A program made the position numbers and the translations under genes. The notes beneath the pieces are model-generated. The model had not been told where the DNA came from, did not search any database, and was given only the letters and a program-made list of their open reading frames with translations. From the NCBI GenBank assembly GCA_910589485.1, contig CAJUSW010000009.1, positions 62,001 through 126,000 of the forward strand: a stretch of DNA of 64,000 bases, in the 5' to 3' direction. Origin of the DNA: an uncultured Duncaniella sp. Its GTDB lineage: Bacteria; Bacteroidota; Bacteroidia; Bacteroidales; Muribaculaceae. This document shows, in pieces, positions 41,215-48,997 of this stretch; the stretch's first letter is position 1, and the number at the start of each line of letters is the position of its first letter.

Positions 41215-43302
41215 ATGAAATCCATAAATATCTCTATTCTTGCCGTTGCCATTTCGGCATCGGCCATGGCTCAGACCAACAATGCCGATAGTGTTACATA
41301 TGCTCTTGGTGAAGTGGTAGTGAAAGCCAATCCGAGGGTAACCTCCCTGAAGGGGAGTGCACTCGTGACACGTGTTTCCGGAACTCCGCTCGAGCATGCG
41401 GGGACTGCAAACGATGTTCTTCCGCAGATACCCATGGTGTTGGGGTCGGATGGGAACTTTGAAGTGTTCGGAAAGGGAAGTCCCGCGATATATGTCAACG
41501 GGCGTTTGTTGCAGGACAATTCCGAGCTTGCACAGATAAGTTCCGCCGACATCAAAAGCGTGGAAGTGGTCACGAATCCCGGTGCGAAATACAGCGCTGA
41601 CACAAAAGCCGTCATCAATATCGCACTGAAGGTTCCACAGGGGGATGGCCTCAGTGGCCTGATACGCGGGCAAGGTGCCGTTCAGAAATATGGCCGTAAT
41701 GTGGATCAGATGAACCTGAAATACAGGACTGGCGGACTTGAGGTGTTCGGCAATTTCGGATATTTCGGCGGGAAGCATGAGGATGCCGCCACAAACGAGA
41801 TGTTGACCCGATCCACGGTGCTATGGGATCAAATAATGGAGCAGCGGGGACATGCCGTGATCCATGACTTCTATGGCAAACTCGGTTTCTCCTACGTGAT
41901 AAATCCGCGCCACTCGATAGGTGCATACTACCTGAACGGGGTGAAGAAAAGTGATGCCCGGTACACAGCCTACAGCAATATAATGGCTGACGGTGTCCAT
42001 TATGATGATCTGTCAGTGAAGATCCGGGAGAAGTCGAGCACTGTGCCGAAGCATCATACAAACCTCTATTATAACGGCAGTGTAGGCTCGATGGGGATTG
42101 ATTTCAATATGGACTACATGTGGCAGAAGAGGACGTCGGGGATGGCCAATAATGAGTCGAGCGACAATTATGAGGACCAAGTGGTGTCGTCAGGTACTGC
42201 CAACCGTAGCCGATTGTTTGCCGAGAAGTTAGTGGTGAGCCATCCATTCCTGAAGGGAGCCATAGAGGTGGGGGAGGAGTACACATCCTCGCGTTTCGCA
42301 ACTGATTATGTCACTGACGCATCGTTGCTGAAAAGCACTGCTTCGCAGGTGGAGGAGAGCAATATTGCCGGATTTGTTCAGATGGCCCAACGTTTCGGAC
42401 AGTGGAATATCGGGGCAGGTGTAAGATATGAGCATGTGGCGTTCAGCTATTTTGAGAACGGACAGGCCCGCGATGACATGAACCGCACATATGACAATAT
42501 TTATCCGTCATTGTCCATCTCGACGATGGTCAGGAACGTGAATATGGCTCTGAGTTACACTCACCGCACGCGGCGACCGTCGTATCACGATCTGGATGGA
42601 AACATATCCTACATAAACCGATTCACATTCGAGGGTGGCAATCCTTATCTGAAACCCGAAAAGATTCATAATGTCGAGATGATGGCTACATGGAGCAGAT
42701 TTTTCGGCAAGCTCTCTTATTCATATATCAAGGATCCTATATTGAACACCACGGAACCGTATGGCGATGATGGGGAGATCAAGCTGATAACCAAGGAGAA
42801 TTTTCCGAAGGTGGGGCGGCTGGAGGCATTTGTAGGCGGTCAGTTCCAACTCGGCATATGGCAACCCAAAGTCAATGTGGGGATAATCAGGCAATGGCTG
42901 ACTATAGATTATGACGGAGGGCGAAAGTCTCTTGACAATCCTATAGGTCTCGTTCAGTTACAGAATGCCATTCATCTGCCGGGAGATATATGGCTCAACG
43001 TTGACTTGCAGTGGATGAGTGCGGGTAACGGTGAGAGCGCCTCGATATCGTCATCCTCATATATGAATGCGAAGCTGTATAAGGCTTTTATGAATAACCA
43101 GTTGAGTGTCACACTTGAGGCCAACGACATATTCAATAAGGATATCAGGGATTTCACCTTGTACAACAAGGATGTGACAATCTTCAAAGCCAGCCATATT
43201 ACCAACCGTACATTCCAGGTGACTGTGCAATATACATTCAATATCACCCGTGACCGATACAAAGGGCGAGGAGCCGGGACAAATGAACTGGAGAGGTTTT
43301 AG
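41215..43302 (+). CDS. TonB-dependent receptor-like outer-membrane protein
   Basis: A 695-residue outer-membrane beta-barrel protein. A signal peptide ends near AMAQ (residue 20). A plug-type domain (about 30-160) includes the A-I-Y-V-N-G-R-L and D-I-K-S-V-E-V-V-T-N-P-G motifs. The long C-terminal barrel (160-695) matches the outer-membrane barrel family OMP_b-brl_3. It lacks the N-terminal carboxypeptidase-like repeat of many Bacteroidetes receptors. No SusD partner follows, so it is more likely a siderophore, metal, peptide or vitamin receptor than part of a starch-type system. An AraC regulator converges on it from the right. Confidence 0.85.
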   Translation: MKSINISILAVAISASAMAQTNNADSVTYALGEVVVKANPRVTSLKGSALVTRVSGTPLEHAGTANDVLPQIPMVLGSDGNFEVFGKGSPAIYVNGRLLQDNSELAQISSADIKSVEVVTNPGAKYSADTKAVINIALKVPQGDGLSGLIRGQGAVQKYGRNVDQMNLKYRTGGLEVFGNFGYFGGKHEDAATNEMLTRSTVLWDQIMEQRGHAVIHDFYGKLGFSYVINPRHSIGAYYLNGVKKSDARYTAYSNIMADGVHYDDLSVKIREKSSTVPKHHTNLYYNGSVGSMGIDFNMDYMWQKRTSGMANNESSDNYEDQVVSSGTANRSRLFAEKLVVSHPFLKGAIEVGEEYTSSRFATDYVTDASLLKSTASQVEESNIAGFVQMAQRFGQWNIGAGVRYEHVAFSYFENGQARDDMNRTYDNIYPSLSISTMVRNVNMALSYTHRTRRPSYHDLDGNISYINRFTFEGGNPYLKPEKIHNVEMMATWSRFFGKLSYSYIKDPILNTTEPYGDDGEIKLITKENFPKVGRLEAFVGGQFQLGIWQPKVNVGIIRQWLTIDYDGGRKSLDNPIGLVQLQNAIHLPGDIWLNVDLQWMSAGNGESASISSSSYMNAKLYKAFMNNQLSVTLEANDIFNKDIRDFTLYNKDVTIFKASHITNRTFQVTVQYTFNITRDRYKGRGAGTNELERF

Positions 43303-43309
43303 AACGCTC

Positions 43310-44188
43310 TTAGTCGGTGTTATCTCCGACGGGTTGGCTGTTGCGCAGAGTGTTTCGGTACTGTAAAGGAGATTGGCCAGTGAGTTTGCGGAATATGCGG
43401 CACAGATAAGACGGATCGTCATAATGTAGCCGCTCCGCAATCTCCTTTACGGTGAGGTCGGTGGTGTCAAGAAGCATCTTCACAACGAGTCCCAGCTGAA
43501 TGTTGATCTGTTCCTTGGCTGTGGTGCCGATGTTTCGTCGGACAATTATATTCAGATAATTAGGCGTTATGTTCAATCTTTCGGCATAAAAGGCCACGTC
43601 GTGGTGATGAGCGTAGTAGCGGTTAAGCAGGCCTAAGAATTCGTTCACGATGACCCAGGCACGATTTTTGGGCGGATTGGTGCCAAGCGATCCGAGATGG
43701 GATTCCACCTGCTCGGCCATTATCAGCATGAAATTCTCCACTTCATTGCGGAGAGCCTTGCCGGCGGTTATTTCCGAACAGTGGCGAGCTATCCATGTTA
43801 TCTGTGAGAACCATCGGCATGCGGCATGGTGCAGGGATGGACGCATGATGAAAATGGGGTCGGTGTACACGTATTCCCAGAAACGATTGGAAGTGATAAG
43901 GAAGAAAATATCCTGTGCCTCATCATAATCGAGGGTAATGAATCTCGCCTTGAAATCATCAGATTTTTTAACCGGTACAGCCACCATGTATAAAACTAAA
44001 AATGCCATCTCTCCTGGCGCCATGGTGAACCGGCGTGAGTTTATTGTGATGTCGACTGATCCTCGTTCACAAAGCATTAGCATGCACCCATCCACCCGGA
44101 GCGGGTGCCCCGGTTTCCATTCCGTCCCGTCGGTTGTGCCTACGATGTAACGGGATGCCTGTTTCAGTGAGTCATGCTCTTCCATCAT
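43310..44188 (-). CDS. AraC-family transcriptional regulator
   Basis: A 292-residue regulator with an N-terminal cupin-like sensing domain (residues 20-150) and a C-terminal AraC double helix-turn-helix (about 195-285; LTVKEIAERLHYDDPSYLCR and FRKLTGQSPLQYR). A TAACTTTG box at 44202-44195 means ATG 44197 cannot be used. ATG 44188, or 44185, would give a near-leaderless message. It is convergent with the TonB-type receptor gene and divergent from the MATE gene, so it may control either. Confidence 0.85.
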   Translation of the reverse strand: MMEEHDSLKQASRYIVGTTDGTEWKPGHPLRVDGCMLMLCERGSVDITINSRRFTMAPGEMAFLVLYMVAVPVKKSDDFKARFITLDYDEAQDIFFLITSNRFWEYVYTDPIFIMRPSLHHAACRWFSQITWIARHCSEITAGKALRNEVENFMLIMAEQVESHLGSLGTNPPKNRAWVIVNEFLGLLNRYYAHHHDVAFYAERLNITPNYLNIIVRRNIGTTAKEQINIQLGLVVKMLLDTTDLTVKEIAERLHYDDPSYLCRIFRKLTGQSPLQYRNTLRNSQPVGDNTD

Positions 44189-44194
44189 GGAGTG

Positions 44195-44202
44195 CAAAGT
44201 TA
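44195..44202 (-). promoter_or_regulatory. -7 box for AraC regulator
   Basis: TAACTTTG on the minus strand, immediately upstream of the start codons. It decides against ATG 44197. Confidence 0.5.
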
Positions 44203-44289
44203 TACAGTTTATCGCACGCTTGCAAGGCCAGTTATAAAAAGTACCTTAATTGTGCGGATTTACACCGTAAATAATACAATTACTATGGC

Positions 44290-44297
44290 TAACTTTG
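44290..44297 (+). promoter_or_regulatory. -7 box for MATE gene
   Basis: TAACTTTG, 65 bases before ATG 44363. It is divergent from the AraC promoter 90 bases away. Confidence 0.5.
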
Positions 44298-44362
44298 CAC
44301 CATTATTTTCGATAACCTTTAGAGTGTGTTAAATTCAAACACTCTCATAACATCAGTTGATT

Positions 44363-45712
44363 ATGGAAAGAGATAAACTTGACTTTGGAAATGGGAAAAT
44401 AAGCAGCCTGTTCCGTGCCATGTTTTTCCCTACTTTGATAGGTATGGCATTCAATTCCGCACTGAATATCTGCGACGGCATGTTTGTGGGGCATGGAGTT
44501 GGGAGCGATGCTCTTGCTGCTATCAATATTGTGGCTCCGCTGTTTCTGATATGCGCCGGGTTGGGCCTGATGTTTGGAATCGGGGCGTCAGTGATAGGAG
44601 GAATCCGACTGGCTGAGGGGAATGTCAAGGCCGCGCGAATCATCATGACGCAGGCGTATATAGCAGGTGCTGTGATATTCGGCATGGTCATTCTCGGGTC
44701 GTTGCTGTTTACGCGCCCGTTGCTTTATATGCTCGGATGCAGCCCGGCGCTTGAAGAGCTTGCCACCGATTATCTGCTATGGCTTCTGCCCGGATTGGTG
44801 TTCTTTTACCTCCAGTGTGCCGGAATGATGCTGATACGTCTTGACGGATCTCCGCGATATGCGATGAGTGTGCAGATTGTGGCTGCTGTGCTGAATATAT
44901 TCCTTGACTGGTATATGGTGTTCCCGCTTGGCTTAGGGATCAAGGGGGCATCCATGGCAACATCCTTTTCGTGTATCGTGGCCGGAATAATGGTGGTGAC
45001 TTATTTCATATTCTTTTCCGACAAACTCAAATTCTACCGTCTGCGTCTTTCAATGAAGTCCTTACGGCTGTCGGTGCGCAATATCGGATACATGGCCAAA
45101 ATAGGACTTGCGACATTTATAGCCGAGCTTGCTATCGGGGTAATGATGGTGGCCGGAAATTATATGTTCCTCTCTTATCTTGGAGAAGCGGGAGTGGCGG
45201 CGTTCAGTGTGGGGTGCTATCTGTTCCCTCTCATTTTTTCCGTCAACAATGCCGTGGCTCAATCTTCGCAACCGATCATCAGTTACAACTATGGCGCACG
45301 TCAACCTGAGCGGGTGCGTCAGGCTCTGAACATAGCGCTGTTGACTGCTGTGGCGAGCGGAGCAGTAATCTCGGTGGGGATGTGGATAGGTTCAAGTCTG
45401 TTGGCAGGAATATTCCTTGATTCAGCTGTGCCGGCGTATGAGATTGCGAAGACCGGTTTGCCTTTGCTTGGACTTTGTGCATTGCCGTTTGCTATTAATA
45501 TTACTTTTATAGGGTATTATCAGAGTTGTGAGAAGTCCATGCGTTCGATATCATACATGTTGTTGCGCGGGATTATATTCATGGTGCCGGGTTTTGTATT
45601 TTTGCCGGGTATTCTTGGGGTGCCGGGGCTTTGGCTTGCAATACCTGTGTCGGAGGTGCTGACATTGGCTATAATCACTATTATATATCTGCTTACCCGT
45701 AGAAGGGGATAG
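44363..45712 (+). CDS. MATE-family efflux transporter
   Basis: A 449-residue inner-membrane protein with about twelve hydrophobic helices. The MATE-type N-terminus (FFPTLIGMAFNSALNICDGM) and the A-V-A-Q-S-S-Q-P-I-I-S-Y-N-Y-G segment at the start of the second half are characteristic. These proteins export cationic drugs or metabolites using Na+ or H+. ATG 44363 is preferred over TTG 44357. The neighbouring AraC regulator is divergent. Substrate unknown. Confidence 0.88.
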   Translation: MERDKLDFGNGKISSLFRAMFFPTLIGMAFNSALNICDGMFVGHGVGSDALAAINIVAPLFLICAGLGLMFGIGASVIGGIRLAEGNVKAARIIMTQAYIAGAVIFGMVILGSLLFTRPLLYMLGCSPALEELATDYLLWLLPGLVFFYLQCAGMMLIRLDGSPRYAMSVQIVAAVLNIFLDWYMVFPLGLGIKGASMATSFSCIVAGIMVVTYFIFFSDKLKFYRLRLSMKSLRLSVRNIGYMAKIGLATFIAELAIGVMMVAGNYMFLSYLGEAGVAAFSVGCYLFPLIFSVNNAVAQSSQPIISYNYGARQPERVRQALNIALLTAVASGAVISVGMWIGSSLLAGIFLDSAVPAYEIAKTGLPLLGLCALPFAINITFIGYYQSCEKSMRSISYMLLRGIIFMVPGFVFLPGILGVPGLWLAIPVSEVLTLAIITIIYLLTRRRG

Positions 45713-45817
45713 AGGATATATGTATAGATATAATGGCTCCTGCCCGTCACGGGTGGGAGTCATTGTTTTGTAATAATTGTAGCAGTATGTCAAGGGGCTC
45801 TTGCCGATCAGGGGGGA

Positions 45818-45849
45818 GTTTATAGGTTTAGAAGTTTATAGGTTTATGG
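45818..45849. repeat. Short tandem repeat AGTTTATAGGTTTA
   Basis: Two near-identical 15-16-base units between the MATE gene and the next gene, in a gap of about 216 bases otherwise without visible features. Confidence 0.5.
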
Positions 45850-45928
45850 GCTATCGATTTTGCAACTCTACTATTTTCTGTAACCTTATTGCTGGTTCCG
45901 GTGGGAACGGCGGAGGTCGGCTCTCCGC

Positions 45929-46693
45929 TTAGGTGGGTATGGGTGGTCGGGGGATTGGTGCATCGTCGGCGGGGTGGCCGGGCGGGCCCTCGCGGGTGGG
46001 CAGGCTCCAGCGGAGGATGGACGTTGGGTCGGTGAGGACGAGTATGGCGGTCTCGACCGGGGGCTCGGGTTTAGGGGGCCTCTGTGTGGTGTGGCCCTGC
46101 ATGCCGAGGTAGAAGAAGGCGGGAATCTGTTCCCTGTCGACGTTTATGTGTATGACAAGGAAGCCTATGCCGCACAATAATGGGAATAGTGCGGAGCAGA
46201 GGCTGAGGAATTTCCCGGGGTCGGGTTGCATGGGGGAGTAGCCTTTGTATTCCTGTGCGTTGAGCAGGAGCATGAAGGCGGGTGAGGTACCGCGGACGCT
46301 GTCGGGGCGGGAGTAGGAGGCGTAACGGATGCGTTTGTGCAGGGTTTTGACCTGACGGCGGGTGTAGCCGGTGTATTCGGGGTACATACCCGAGAATTCG
46401 CGTTGTTTCCCCTCGCGTGAGAGGTAGAGGAGTGCGGTTGCGCCCTCGGGGGATGTTGCGAGGCGGTAGTCGAGATATGAGCGGAGGAGTTCGGTTGAGT
46501 CGTAGCCTTTGGGGTCTACGATTACGATGGGGCGCGGGCGGGAGGTCCGGCGTGCGCGTTCGAGCCGGGATATGACGTTTTTCTCGACGGGGGTTAGTTC
46601 CCGGCCGAGAAAGCGTGAGAATGGGTGACACCAGATGTCGGGTCGCCGGATTCTTTTAGTTAGGTGGGTTACCTTGTGGCTCGTTGGTTTCAT
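45929..46693 (-). CDS. Unrecognised single-pass membrane protein (254 aa)
   Basis: The product is basic at the N-terminus (many Arg/Lys/His in residues 1-60), with a soluble part up to about 155, one membrane helix (about 162-184: F-L-S-L-C-S-A-L-F-P-L-L-C-G-I-G-F-L-V-I) and a Pro-rich C-terminal tail (205-254). A TACCTTTG box at 46709-46702 gives promoter support. Base composition is GC-rich compared with the following intergenic region. No family recognised; the Pro-rich tail and single helix are compatible with an envelope or secretion accessory. Confidence 0.55.
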   Translation of the reverse strand: MKPTSHKVTHLTKRIRRPDIWCHPFSRFLGRELTPVEKNVISRLERARRTSRPRPIVIVDPKGYDSTELLRSYLDYRLATSPEGATALLYLSREGKQREFSGMYPEYTGYTRRQVKTLHKRIRYASYSRPDSVRGTSPAFMLLLNAQEYKGYSPMQPDPGKFLSLCSALFPLLCGIGFLVIHINVDREQIPAFFYLGMQGHTTQRPPKPEPPVETAILVLTDPTSILRWSLPTREGPPGHPADDAPIPRPPIPT

Positions 46694-46701
46694 ATCAACG
46701 G

Positions 46702-46709
46702 CAAAGGTA
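46702..46709 (-). promoter_or_regulatory. -7 box for the 254-aa gene
   Basis: TACCTTTG on the minus strand, nine bases upstream of ATG 46693, fits TAnnTTTG. It supports the chosen start, with a very short leader. Confidence 0.4.
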
Positions 46710-46902
46710 AGTTACCGATACGGGTGAAATGGTGCGATAATGTCGCGTTGTTGGGCGGGGAGTTTTTAGACCAGAGGGCCAGAGATTTTTTATTTTTAAG
46801 TATAGAGGGGAAAGTATAGAGTATAGGAATTAGATTATTAGGATTGGGGATTTTTAGGTATATTGGTGGAATATAGGAGGTTAGAGAGGGTGGACGCAGT
46901 GG

Positions 46903-47050
46903 ATTATAGGACGTCTTCGACGCCCGTTTTGGTGTGTGTTTCATTTTCCCCACGCCTCGCGCGGATGCAAATTGCCCGTCAGGGCAATTTGCATCCGTTG
47001 CTCGTGGTGGGGCTATAAGTACATCGCCTCTTCGAGGCTTAGTGGGCGGT
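46903..47050 (+). repeat. Long direct repeat, copy 1 (structured)
   Basis: About 148 bases, from ATTATAGGACGTCTTCGACG to ATCGCCTCTTCGAGGC, repeated at 47171-47320. It contains a perfect 16-bp stem (CGGATGCAAATTGCCC 46962-46977 with 46982-46997, loop GTCA). Confidence 0.75.
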
Positions 47051-47390
47051 GTAGCCTGCGGGGAGTTGCGTGCCCGGTTTGTGGTGGGCTATGATTTAAT
47101 CGCCCGGGGCTTGGTGGGCGGTGTAGCCTACGGGATTTATTGGTGGGATGTGGGAGGGTGGATGCGGGGAATTATAGGACGTCTTCGACGCCCATTTGGG
47201 TGTGTGTTTCATTTTCCCCACGCCTCGGGATCGCGCAAATCTTGCCCTGACGGGCGATTTGCACGTTCCCTCGTGGTGGGGCTATAATTATCTCGCCTCT
47301 TCGAGGCTTGGAGGGTGACCTGCGGGATATTTGCATCACGCATCACCGGTGGGCTACGATTTCATCGCCCGTTCGGGGCTTTTATGGCGT
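47003..47390 (+). repeat. Four degenerate hairpin units
   Basis: Units near 47003-47062, 47080-47134, 47271-47325 and 47346-47390 share TGGGG-CTAT, ATCGCC and a GC-stem with a CTTCG- or CGTTCG-type loop, then GGCTT. Stem sequences vary but keep pairing (GCCTC/GAGGC, GCCC/GGGGC). Confidence 0.6.
47171..47320 (+). repeat. Long direct repeat, copy 2
   Basis: Copy of 46903-47050. The inner hairpin is kept with altered bases (GCAAATCTTGCCC pairs with GGGCGATTTGC), which suggests that structure rather than sequence is conserved. The 46710-47450 gap has no convincing gene; the 117-codon frame at 46934-47287 is made of this repeat. Confidence 0.7.
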
Positions 47391-47450
47391 TGGACTCGCG
47401 AAGCCGTGCTTATAAGGAGCGATAATAGTTGTGCTGAGGCTTTGGGTGGG

Positions 47451-47942
47451 TTATTTTACGAGTTGGAGGGTGTAGTTTAAGCCGGGGGTTTCGGAGGGCT
47501 GGAGGGATTCGTTGACCATGATGATGGTGGAATCGGATTCAATGAGGAAGTAGAGGGGGCCTGATCCGGCTCCGGCGGCATCCTTGGCGTCGGGGGTCAA
47601 CTTGAGGTACTTTTTACCGCTCATGTTGCCTTTGCCCTGCTCAACTGAGAAATCGCCCTCAGATTTGAACGTGTCCTTGTCGGTGTAGCCCGATGCGCTC
47701 AGTGAATCGCTTGTGAGGTAGGTCTCCACAAGGTCGTAGTCGCCGTAGGCATAATCGCGGTCCTCGTCATAATCCAGTTTGAGGGTATAACGGATGCCAT
47801 CGACGTCGGCGGCGGGGAGGATGCCGGTGTAGGTCTCCTTGATGTCACCGCGGGTCTCGGTTGATGATTTCGTGTTGCTTGTGCAGGCTCCGGTAGAAAT
47901 AAGAGCAATTATAGCAGCCAGAGTGTAGAATGTTTTTTTCAT
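47451..47942 (-). CDS. NlpE-like lipoprotein lacking the CxxC motif
   Basis: A 163-residue lipoprotein. The signal has a lipobox ending ISTGAC (Cys at residue 20). The body resembles the N-terminal barrel of NlpE (Y-T-G-I-L-P-A-A-D-V-D-G-I-R-Y-T-L), but the C-x-x-C pair that in NlpE binds copper is replaced by A-A-D-V. Residues 100-163 keep the L-T-P-D and final Y-T-L-Q-L strand. It may sense or buffer envelope stress rather than copper. It stands alone. Confidence 0.7.
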   Translation of the reverse strand: MKKTFYTLAAIIALISTGACTSNTKSSTETRGDIKETYTGILPAADVDGIRYTLKLDYDEDRDYAYGDYDLVETYLTSDSLSASGYTDKDTFKSEGDFSVEQGKGNMSGKKYLKLTPDAKDAAGAGSGPLYFLIESDSTIIMVNESLQPSETPGLNYTLQLVK

Positions 47943-48022
47943 ATTTTCAATTATATATGTACAAAATTCACAACAATTGAAACATTGACATTGTTCTTTG
48001 GCGCCGAAATCAGACTTGTTAA

Positions 48023-48904
48023 CTATAGATCCTCGATGATGATCATGTAGGAGGCGTGGAATGTGTGCCCCGGGTCAAGAAGGTTTACATGCTCACGACC
48101 TGCGAAATCTCCCTCATATCCGGCACGGTCGCAACGTCCCCACCAAGGCTCAACGCACAGGAACGGGGCTGCCGGGGAGGGAGACCATAATCCGACAAGT
48201 GGGGAGTTGAACAGTAATGACATGTAGGGTGTGTGGGCCTTGTCGAGAATCGAAACTCTATTGACCTGAGAGCCGGCAAGTATCAGAGCATCGTGGGAAA
48301 ATATTGATGCGGTGATGGGCAACATTCCGTCGTTGTCAAACTCGACCTTGAATGTCTCGTCGCCGACGCATCCTTTTTCCTTGATTCTTTCGCTGACAAG
48401 AGTGCGAGTGTTGAACATGAAGTAGCCGTGTACAGGATCGGCCGGGGAGAAGTCGGGGAGATTGAATGCAGGATGTGCCCCGATCTGGAATGGCATTGTC
48501 TTATCATCGAGATTAACCACATTCCACATCACGGTGATCCTTTCTCCTTGCAGACGGTAGCCGATCTCGAGGCGAAAACGTCGTGGGAAGAGCGAGAGGG
48601 TGTGGGCGTTGGATTCCAATGAGAACCATGCCTCATCGTCGGGCTTATCGGTCATGATCTCGAAGTCGCAATCCCGGGCAAAACCATGTTGGCTCAGGCT
48701 ATATTCGTTGCCGTCCATGCGGTAGCGTCCGTTCCATACAGAACCGACGATGGGGAAGAGTACCGGAGATCGGCGTCCCCAGAATGTCTTGTCGCCGTGC
48801 CAGAGGTACTGATAATTGGTGCGGTTGGCTGTAATGCTCTGAAGTTCCGCTCCGTGGGTGTCAATCTCCACTGTAAGGAGATCGTTTTTAAGTGTCTGTA
48901 TCAT
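48023..48904 (-). CDS. Aldose 1-epimerase-like sugar mutarotase
   Basis: A 293-residue protein of the galactose mutarotase-like fold (LacX/YeaD-type branch). Visible landmarks are the THGAELQSI strand (residues 17-25), W-G-R-R-S-P-V-L-F-P-I-V-G (about 42-54), QHGFARD (catalytic His region, about 70-76), GAHPAFNLP (about 142-150) and C-V-E-P-W-W-G. It interconverts alpha and beta anomers of an unknown sugar or sugar phosphate. It has its own promoter box (CAAAGTTA, 48930-48937). Confidence 0.85.
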   Translation of the reverse strand: MIQTLKNDLLTVEIDTHGAELQSITANRTNYQYLWHGDKTFWGRRSPVLFPIVGSVWNGRYRMDGNEYSLSQHGFARDCDFEIMTDKPDDEAWFSLESNAHTLSLFPRRFRLEIGYRLQGERITVMWNVVNLDDKTMPFQIGAHPAFNLPDFSPADPVHGYFMFNTRTLVSERIKEKGCVGDETFKVEFDNDGMLPITASIFSHDALILAGSQVNRVSILDKAHTPYMSLLFNSPLVGLWSPSPAAPFLCVEPWWGRCDRAGYEGDFAGREHVNLLDPGHTFHASYMIIIEDL

Positions 48905-48929
48905 TTGTAGGATGTAATTATGCCGGAAA

Positions 48930-48937
48930 CAAAGTTA
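48930..48937 (-). promoter_or_regulatory. -7 box for the mutarotase gene
   Basis: TAACTTTG on the minus strand, 25 bases upstream of ATG 48904. Confidence 0.5.
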
Positions 48938-48940
48938 ATA

Positions 48941-48973
48941 AAAAATCCGGTTCGCAACAAAGTCGCGAACCGG
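48941..48973 (-). terminator. S9 peptidase terminator
   Basis: CCGGTTCGC (48947-48955) and GCGAACCGG (48965-48973) form a 9-bp stem, followed on the minus strand by ATTTTTT. Confidence 0.75.
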
Positions 48974-48997
48974 AGTGGAATGTTTTTTTGTTAAGGA

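Noticed and set aside
46934..47287. A 117-codon frame in the repeat block
   Set aside because: It is made of the direct repeat and hairpin units and shows no conserved protein feature; the units differ by indel-like changes that break the frame.
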